Shown here one piece after another: positions 58,303 to 64,000 of a stretch of 64,000 nt of DNA. The DNA lies in NCBI RefSeq assembly GCF_001509795.1, contig NZ_LLZN01000035.1, positions 68,466 through 132,465 on the forward strand, read 5' to 3'. Under the pieces are notes generated by a model. It made no database searches. It saw only the letters and a list, made by a program, of their open reading frames with translations, and was not told where the DNA came from. This DNA comes from Streptomyces sp. NRRL WC-3605. Its GTDB lineage: Bacteria; Actinomycetota; Actinomycetes; Streptomycetales; Streptomycetaceae. The translations under genes and the position numbers were made by a program. How positions within the stretch are numbered: position 1 is the stretch's first letter; each line of letters starts with the position of its first letter.

Positions 58303-61149
58303 ATGCAGAGCGCCTCGGACCGGCACGTGTACCCCGCCCACTGGGAAGCCGACGTGGTGCTGCGCGACGGCGGCACCGCGCGCATCCGGCCGATCACCGT
58401 CGACGACGCCGAGCGCCTGGTCAGCTTCTACGAGCAGGTGTCGGACGAGTCGAAGTACTACCGCTTCTTCGCGCCCTACCCGCGCCTGTCCGCCAAGGAC
58501 GTCCACCGGTTCACCCACCACGACTTCGTGGACCGGGTGGGACTCGCGGCCACCGTCGGCGGCGAGTTCATCGCCACCGTACGGTACGACCGGATCGGCG
58601 CCGACGGGACGCCCGCGTCCGCCCCCGCCGACGAGGCCGAGGTCGCCTTCCTCGTCCAGGACGCCCACCAGGGGCGCGGCGTCGCCTCCGCCCTGCTCGA
58701 GCACATCGCGGCGGTCGCCCGGGAGCGCGGCATACGCCGGTTCGCCGCCGAGGTGCTGCCCGCCAACACCAAGATGATCAAGGTGTTCACGGACGCCGGG
58801 TACACCCAGAAGCGCAGCTTCGAGGACGGCGTCGTCCGCCTGGAGTTCGACCTGGAGCCCACCGACCGCTCGCTCGCCGTGCAGTACGCGCGCGAGCAGC
58901 GCGCCGAGGCCCGGTCCGTGCAGCGCCTCCTGGCGCCCGGCTCCGTCGCCGTCGTCGGCGTCGGCCGCACCCCCGGCGGCGTCGGCCGCGGCGTCCTCGG
59001 CAACATCACGGACGCCGGGTTCACCGGCCGGGTGTACGCGGTGAACAAGGCGTTCCCGAAGGACCTGGAGGAGATCGACGGGGTGCCCGCGCACCGGTCC
59101 GTGCGCGAGATCGCCGAGCAGGTCGACCTCGCCGTCGTCGCCGTCCCCGCCGAGCACGTGCCCGAGGTCGTCGCCGAGTGCGGTGAGCACGGCGTCCAGG
59201 GACTGGTCGTCCTCGCCGCCGGATACGCCGAGAGCGGCCCCGAGGGGCGCGAGCGGCAGCGCGCCCTCGTACGGCAGGCGCGCAGCTACGGCATGCGCAT
59301 CATCGGCCCCAACGCCTTCGGCGTCGTCAACACCTCCCAGGACGTCCGCCTCAACGCCTCCCTCGCCCCCGAGATGCCCCGCCCCGGCCGGATCGGGCTG
59401 TTCGCGCAGTCCGGCGCCATCGGCATCGCGCTGCTGTCCCGGCTGCACCGCCGCGGCGGCGGCGTCACCGGCGTCACCGGCGTGTCCACGTTCGTCTCCT
59501 CCGGCAACCGCGCCGACGTCAGCGGCAACGACGTCCTCCAGTACTGGTACGACGACCCCGACACCGACGTCGCGCTCATGTACCTGGAGTCCATCGGCAA
59601 CCCCCGCAAGTTCACCCGCCTCGCCCGGCGCACGGCCGCGGCCAAACCCCTGGTCGTGGTGCAGGGCGCCCGGCACGGCGGCGCCGCCCCGCAGGGCCAC
59701 ACCGTCCGCGTCACCCGGCTGCCCCACGCCACCGTGTCCGCGCTGCTGCGCCAGGCCGGAGTGATCCGGGTCGACACGATCACCGAGCTGGTCGACGCCG
59801 GGCTGCTGCTCGCCCGCCAGCCGCTTCCCGCCGGACCCCGCGTGGCGATCCTCGGCAACTCCGAGTCGCTCGGCCTGCTCACCTACGACGCCTGCCTCGC
59901 CGAAGGGCTGCGGCCGCTGCCGCCGCTCGACCTGACGACCCAGGCGTCCGCCGCCGACTTCCACGCCGCCCTGTCCCACGCGCTCGCCGACGACACCTGC
60001 GACGCCGTCGTCGTCACCGCGATCCCGGCGATCGGCGACGCCTCCACCGGGGACGCCGAGCTCGCCGAGGCCCTGCGGTCGGCGGCCGAGCGGGTGCCGG
60101 GCAAGCCGGTCCTCGTGGTCCACGTGGAGCTGGGCGGACTGGCCGAGGCCCTGTCGGCGGCGGCCAGCACCGCCCCGCAGACCGGCGGCACACCTCGCGG
60201 CGCCGTGCCCCGCCCGCACCCCGTCCGCCCCCTGGACTTCCCGGCGGAACCACCGTCCGGACCGGACGGCGACCCCGGCCGCACACCCCGCCTGATCCCC
60301 GCCTATCCGGCCGCCGAACGGGCCGTCCGCGCGCTCGGCGAGGCCGTCAAGTACGCCCAGTGGCGCCGTGAGGCCGCCGAACCCGGCCGCGTCCCCGAGT
60401 ACGACGACATCGACGAGAAGGGCGCCGCGCGGCTCATCGGCCGGCTGCTCGCACGCGGCCAGGGCCTCACGCTCGGCACCGAGGACACCTGCGAGCTGCT
60501 CGGCATGTACGGCGTCCACGTGCACCGCGCCCTGCACGCCCCCACCGCCGACGCGGCCGTGGAGGCCGCCGAGACGCTCGGCTACCCCGTCGCCCTCAAG
60601 GCGACCGCGCCCCACCTGCGGCACCGCGCCGACCTCGGCGGAGTCCGCCTCGACCTCGCGGACGAGGAGCAACTGCGGCGGGCGTACACCGAGTTGGCCG
60701 AGCTGTTCGGCAAGCCGGAGGAGCTCAGGCCGGTCGTGCAGCGCATGGCGCCACGCGGCGTGGACACCGTCGTACGCGCCGTGATCGACCCGGCGGCCGG
60801 TGCCGTGCTGTCCTTCGGGCTCGCCGGCGCCGCCTCCCAGCTGCTCGGGGACATGGCGCACCGCCTGGTCCCGGTCACCGACCGCGACGCCGCCTCGCTC
60901 GTCCGCGCCATCCGGACCGCCCCGCTGCTGTTCGGCTGGCGGGGCTCCGCCCCCGTCGACACCCCGGCCCTGGAGGAGCTGCTGCTGCGGGTGTCCCGAC
61001 TGGTGCACGACCACCCCGAGGTCGTCGCCGTCACCCTGGAGCCGGTGGTCGTCGGCGCGCACGGCCTGAGCGCGCTCGGCGCCTCCGTGCGCCTGGCGCC
61101 GCCGCCCGCCCGCGACGACCTCGGGCCCCGCACCCTGCCTGCCTACTGA
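58303..61149 (+). CDS. GNAT acetyltransferase fused to an ADP-forming acyl-CoA synthetase-like module
   Basis: A 948-aa protein of the Pat type. Order: GNAT domain (about 15-175, with AFLVQDAHQGRGVASALLEH as the acetyl-CoA loop), CoA-binding domain (about 205-300, SVAVVGVGRTPGGVGR), succinyl-CoA-ligase-like domain (about 340-560), and ATP-grasp domain (about 700-940). In bacteria such enzymes acetylate acetyl-CoA synthetase and other proteins. The synthetase active-site histidine context SHTG is replaced (QGHTVRVTRLPH), so the synthetase half is probably regulatory. A -10-like TAACCT (58291) lies 6 nt before the ATG: leaderless. Confidence 0.92.
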   Translation: MQSASDRHVYPAHWEADVVLRDGGTARIRPITVDDAERLVSFYEQVSDESKYYRFFAPYPRLSAKDVHRFTHHDFVDRVGLAATVGGEFIATVRYDRIGADGTPASAPADEAEVAFLVQDAHQGRGVASALLEHIAAVARERGIRRFAAEVLPANTKMIKVFTDAGYTQKRSFEDGVVRLEFDLEPTDRSLAVQYAREQRAEARSVQRLLAPGSVAVVGVGRTPGGVGRGVLGNITDAGFTGRVYAVNKAFPKDLEEIDGVPAHRSVREIAEQVDLAVVAVPAEHVPEVVAECGEHGVQGLVVLAAGYAESGPEGRERQRALVRQARSYGMRIIGPNAFGVVNTSQDVRLNASLAPEMPRPGRIGLFAQSGAIGIALLSRLHRRGGGVTGVTGVSTFVSSGNRADVSGNDVLQYWYDDPDTDVALMYLESIGNPRKFTRLARRTAAAKPLVVVQGARHGGAAPQGHTVRVTRLPHATVSALLRQAGVIRVDTITELVDAGLLLARQPLPAGPRVAILGNSESLGLLTYDACLAEGLRPLPPLDLTTQASAADFHAALSHALADDTCDAVVVTAIPAIGDASTGDAELAEALRSAAERVPGKPVLVVHVELGGLAEALSAAASTAPQTGGTPRGAVPRPHPVRPLDFPAEPPSGPDGDPGRTPRLIPAYPAAERAVRALGEAVKYAQWRREAAEPGRVPEYDDIDEKGAARLIGRLLARGQGLTLGTEDTCELLGMYGVHVHRALHAPTADAAVEAAETLGYPVALKATAPHLRHRADLGGVRLDLADEEQLRRAYTELAELFGKPEELRPVVQRMAPRGVDTVVRAVIDPAAGAVLSFGLAGAASQLLGDMAHRLVPVTDRDAASLVRAIRTAPLLFGWRGSAPVDTPALEELLLRVSRLVHDHPEVVAVTLEPVVVGAHGLSALGASVRLAPPPARDDLGPRTLPAY

Positions 61150-61200
61150 GACGACGGTGACCGGTGCCTCGCAGTCACCGCACCCCCGTAGGATGGCGTC

Positions 61201-61788
61201 ATGGCCAAGACCAGTACGACGACCCAGGGGCTGCGTGCGGCGATCGAGCGCAGCGGCTACTACCCGGCCCTCGTGGCCGAGGCGGTGGAGGCCGCCGTGG
61301 GCGGCGAGCCCATCCGGTCGTACCTGGTCCACCAGGAGACGACGTTCGACCAGAACGAGGTGCGCCGGCACGTGACCGTGCTGGTCCTCACCCACAACCG
61401 CTTCATCGTCAGCCACACCGACGAGCAGGCCGCGGACAGCACCTCCCCGACGCCGTACGCCACCACGTCCACCGAGTCGGTGAAGCTCGGCCGGATCTCG
61501 TCGGTCGTCGTCAGCCGCGTCGTCGCCAACCCGGAGCAGTACACCCCGGGCACCCTGCCCCGCGAGATCGTCCTCACCATCGGCTGGGGTGCGGTCTCCC
61601 GCATCGACCTGGAGCCCGCCGCCTGCGGCGACCCCAACTGCGAGGCCGACCACGGCTACACGGGCAGCTCGACGGCGGACGACCTCAGCCTGCGCGTCAG
61701 CGAGGCCGGTGACGGCCCCGAGACCGTCCGTCAGGCCCTCCTCTTCGCCCAGTCCCTCTCCGAGGCCACCGCGGACGTCGCCCGCTGA
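61201..61788 (+). CDS. DUF5998 family protein
   Basis: A 195-aa protein conserved in Actinobacteria (DUF5998). Its N-terminal half has YYPALVAEAVEAAVGGEPIR and a beta-rich part VTVLVLTHNRFIVSHTDEQA. A cysteine pair CGDPNC occurs late. Function unknown. A -10-like TAGGAT (61189-61194) lies 6 nt before the ATG, so it is likely leaderless. Its stop shares one base with the next start, and the two genes are translationally coupled, so the products probably work together. Confidence 0.83.
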   Translation: MAKTSTTTQGLRAAIERSGYYPALVAEAVEAAVGGEPIRSYLVHQETTFDQNEVRRHVTVLVLTHNRFIVSHTDEQAADSTSPTPYATTSTESVKLGRISSVVVSRVVANPEQYTPGTLPREIVLTIGWGAVSRIDLEPAACGDPNCEADHGYTGSSTADDLSLRVSEAGDGPETVRQALLFAQSLSEATADVAR

Positions 61789-62981
61789 TGGTCCAGACCG
61801 CCGCCTGGGACGCCCACCCGGAACCCCTCGCCGTCGCCTCCGCCCCCGTCCCCCAGTACGGCGGCGGATCCCTCGCCGACCTGCTCCCCACGCTGGCCGC
61901 GGGCATGGGCGTACCGGACATGACGGCCACGATCGCCGAGCTGTCCGCCGCCGACCGCAACTGCGTGTTCCTGATCGACGGCCTCGGCTGGGAGCAGCTC
62001 CGGGCACACCCCGACGAGGCGCCGTTCATGGCGTCGCTCCTCGCCGGCTCACGCGGCGGCAGCGGGCGGCCCATCACCGCCGGCTTCCCGGCCACCACGG
62101 CGACCTCGCTCGCCTCCGTCGGCACCGGCCGCCCGCCCGGCGCGCACGGCCTGCCCGGCTACACCGTGCGCAACCCCGACACCGGCGAGCTGATGAACCA
62201 GCTCCGCTGGAACCCGTGGACCCCGCCGCACGTCTGGCAGCCGTACCCCACCGTCTTCGAGCTGGCGCACCGCGCGGGCGTGCACGCCGCGCAGGTGTCG
62301 TCCCCCACCTTCGAGAACACCCCGCTCACCAAGGTCGCCCTCAGCGGCGGCCGCTTCCTCGGGCGCCTGGCCGGCGAGGAGCGCGTCGACCTGGCCGCCG
62401 AGCAGCTCGCGGCGGGCGACCGCTCCCTCGTCTACACGTACTACGCCGAGCTGGACGGCGCCGGGCACCGCTACGGCGTCGACTCCGACACCTGGCGCGG
62501 GCAGCTGATGTACGTCGACCGGCTCGTCCAGCGCCTGGCCGAACAGCTCCCGCCGCGCACCGCGCTCTACGTCACCGCGGACCACGGCATGATCGACGTG
62601 CCCTTCGACGAGGAGCACCGCATCGACTTCGACGAGGACTGGGAGCTGCGCGCCGGGGTCGCCCTGCTGGGCGGCGAGGGCCGCGCCCGGCACGTCTACG
62701 CGGTGCCCGGTGCCGCGCAGGACGTCCTGACCTGCTGGCGCGAGGTGCTGGGGGAGCAGTTCTGGGTGGCGTCCCGGGACGAGGCGATCGAGGCGGGCTG
62801 GTTCGGCCCGCACATCGACGAGCGGGTCCACGGCCGCCTCGGCGACGTGATCGCGGCCGCGCGGGACGACGTCCTGATCATCGCCTCCGAACGGGAACCG
62901 AAGGAGTCGGCCATGGTCGGCAACCACGGCTCGATGACCCCCGCCGAGCAGATGGTCCCCCTGCTCGAAGTACGCTCCTGA
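61788..62981 (+). CDS. Alkaline phosphatase-superfamily phosphodiesterase/nucleotide pyrophosphatase
   Basis: A 397-aa member of the type I phosphodiesterase/nucleotide pyrophosphatase branch of the alkaline phosphatase superfamily. Metal ligands appear in LIDGLGWEQL (Asp), the nucleophile Thr lies in GFPATTATSLASVG, later AELDGAGHRYG (Asp, His), then VTADHGMIDV (Asp, His), and the last His is in NHGSMTPAEQ. It is likely active on phosphodiester or nucleotide substrates. The ATG overlaps the DUF5998 stop by one base. No signal peptide is seen, so it should act in the cytoplasm. Confidence 0.92.
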   Translation: MVQTAAWDAHPEPLAVASAPVPQYGGGSLADLLPTLAAGMGVPDMTATIAELSAADRNCVFLIDGLGWEQLRAHPDEAPFMASLLAGSRGGSGRPITAGFPATTATSLASVGTGRPPGAHGLPGYTVRNPDTGELMNQLRWNPWTPPHVWQPYPTVFELAHRAGVHAAQVSSPTFENTPLTKVALSGGRFLGRLAGEERVDLAAEQLAAGDRSLVYTYYAELDGAGHRYGVDSDTWRGQLMYVDRLVQRLAEQLPPRTALYVTADHGMIDVPFDEEHRIDFDEDWELRAGVALLGGEGRARHVYAVPGAAQDVLTCWREVLGEQFWVASRDEAIEAGWFGPHIDERVHGRLGDVIAAARDDVLIIASEREPKESAMVGNHGSMTPAEQMVPLLEVRS

Positions 62982-63034
62982 CGCCGTCGTACCCCCTGTT
63001 CCCCCACCCCTCACCGAAAGGCGCTCGACCTCCC

Positions 63035-63682
63035 ATGCCCGAGCTGGTGTTCTTCTCCGGAACCATGGACTGCGGGAAGTCGACGCTGGCTCTGCAGATC
63101 GAGCACAACCGTTCGGCGCGCGGCCTGGCCGGCATCATCTTCACGCGCGACGACCGCGCGGGCGAGGGCAAGCTGTCCAGCCGGCTCGGCCTGGTCACCG
63201 ACGCGGTGGAGGTCGAGGACGGCGCCGACCTGTACGCCTACGTGGTCGACCACCTCTCCCGAGGCGGCCGCGCCGACTACGTCATCGCCGACGAGGCGCA
63301 GTTCCTCGCCCCGGAACAGATCGACCAACTCGCCCGCGTCGTCGACGACCTGGGCCTCGACGTCTTCGCCTTCGGCATCACCACCGACTTCCGCACCAAG
63401 CTCTTCCCCGGCTCGCAGCGCCTGGTGGAACTGGCCGACCGCGTCGAGGTCCTCCAGGTCGAGGCCCTGTGCTGGTGCGGCGCCCGCGCCACCCACAACG
63501 CCCGCACGACAGGCGGCGAGATGGTCGTGGAGGGCGCCCAGGTCGTCGTCGGCGACGTCGACCAGTCCGACACGATCGGCTACGAGGTCCTGTGCCGCCG
63601 CCACCACCGCCGCCGCATGACAGCGGCGACAGCCCGCGCGGCGGCGCTGTCGCCGGACGTGCTGCCGGTCACGCAGGTCTGA
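63035..63682 (+). CDS. tdk: Thymidine kinase, type II
   Basis: Phosphorylates thymidine in the salvage pathway. The 215-aa product has a P-loop (GTMDCGKST), the catalytic Glu in VIADEAQFL, and a C-terminal zinc-binding lasso domain (ALCWCGARATHNAR and LCRRHH). This fits the human-TK1-like type II family. It has no strong ribosome-binding site, but GAAAGG lies upstream. It is encoded about 50 bp after the phosphodiesterase gene and is probably in the same unit, suggesting nucleotide salvage. Confidence 0.96.
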   Translation: MPELVFFSGTMDCGKSTLALQIEHNRSARGLAGIIFTRDDRAGEGKLSSRLGLVTDAVEVEDGADLYAYVVDHLSRGGRADYVIADEAQFLAPEQIDQLARVVDDLGLDVFAFGITTDFRTKLFPGSQRLVELADRVEVLQVEALCWCGARATHNARTTGGEMVVEGAQVVVGDVDQSDTIGYEVLCRRHHRRRMTAATARAAALSPDVLPVTQV

Positions 63683-64000
63683 GTCCGTCCCAGCAATGTT
63701 GATACGTGCCACGGCGTGTTGTCTGGGCGCGAGCAGATCTGGGGCAACTGCCTGTGCGTGCGCCTGAGTCCGGTGACGAGCCGCCTGGCGAGTGGGGAGC
63801 GGCGGCCTCTGACGACCCCTGTTATTCACGTCGGGCGGACTGCTGAACGGGAGGGCGGGCGGTCCGTTCCTGACGTACCGCCCGCCCCAGGACCGCCGCG
63901 TCCCCCCCGTTACCTTTTTCGTGGCTCCGCAATGGGGCTTCCGGCCTTCGGGTCCGGCATGACTTCCCCCTCCTGTTGTTGATGATCTGGGGGGTGGTGT
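63683..64000. other. Downstream noncoding region to the end of the window
   Basis: 318 bp with no supported gene. It contains a strong hairpin: GGGCGGGCGGT (63853-63863) and ACCGCCCGCCC (63877-63887). This probably terminates thymidine kinase transcription or that of an incoming gene. The rest up to 64000 shows no recognisable element. Confidence 0.5.

Noticed and set aside
58129..62007. A 1292-residue minus-strand open frame opposite the acetyltransferase and later genes
   Set aside because: Reverse-strand shadow of genes with high third-position GC; no start signal and no family resemblance.

Overview
The window is high-GC actinobacterial chromosome, almost certainly Streptomyces. It carries the principal sigma factor hrdB beside the sporulation regulator whiH, the lexA - nrdR - nrdJ block, a topoisomerase IV pair (parE, parC) and a run of conserved Streptomyces genes. 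As far as I recall the order of the S. coelicolor region from lexA (SCO5803) through whiH (SCO5819), hrdB (SCO5820), parE (SCO5822) and parC (SCO5836) to thymidine kinase, the backbone is colinear with it.

Layout. 1-6387: 3' end of a DinG-like helicase gene, lexA with an SOS box, and the ribonucleotide reductase genes nrdR-nrdJ. 6410-19604: TerD, a stress-type monooxygenase-like protein, a phosphatase, an ADP-ribosylglycohydrolase, a TetR/MFS efflux pair, rnhB, two lineage-specific hypotheticals, a RecQ helicase fused to a phosphoribosyltransferase domain, a DUF4192 protein and a NrtR-type Nudix regulator. 19756-24819: a fused ABC transporter, whiH and hrdB.

24818-35114 is the accessory part: a roughly 10.3-kb integrated element lodged in the 3' end of hrdB and bounded by a 19-bp direct repeat (24799-24817 and 35096-35114). 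It carries a tyrosine integrase, a small Xis/BldC-like HTH protein, a second small DNA-binding protein, a RepA-like AAA ATPase followed directly by an iteron-like array, a single HK97-fold major capsid protein, a two-finger zinc protein, an XRE-DUF5753/DUF6879 regulatory module and a PD-(D/E)XK nuclease. It has no portal, terminase, protease or tail gene. The gene set looks like a replicating phage satellite or mini-prophage that keeps only the capsid gene, and it is the strongest candidate for an undescribed system here. It regenerates the last codons of hrdB, provides a different stop codon and supplies its own terminator.

35251-64000: backbone resumes with a secreted trypsin-like protease, a zinc-ribbon protein, parE, a DUF485/sodium:solute symporter pair beside a CitA/DcuS-type two-component system, an iron-box-controlled sucrase/ferredoxin-like protein, two divergent citrate synthases (one with an HTH domain) over a patterned operator region, a CobW GTPase, parC, two M16 peptidase paralogues, an M23 peptidase behind a c-di-AMP (ydaO) riboswitch, a GntR regulator, HPr, a GNAT/acyl-CoA-synthetase fusion, DUF5998, a phosphodiesterase-like protein and thymidine kinase. 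Many backbone genes have a -10 element so close to the start codon that leaderless transcription is likely.
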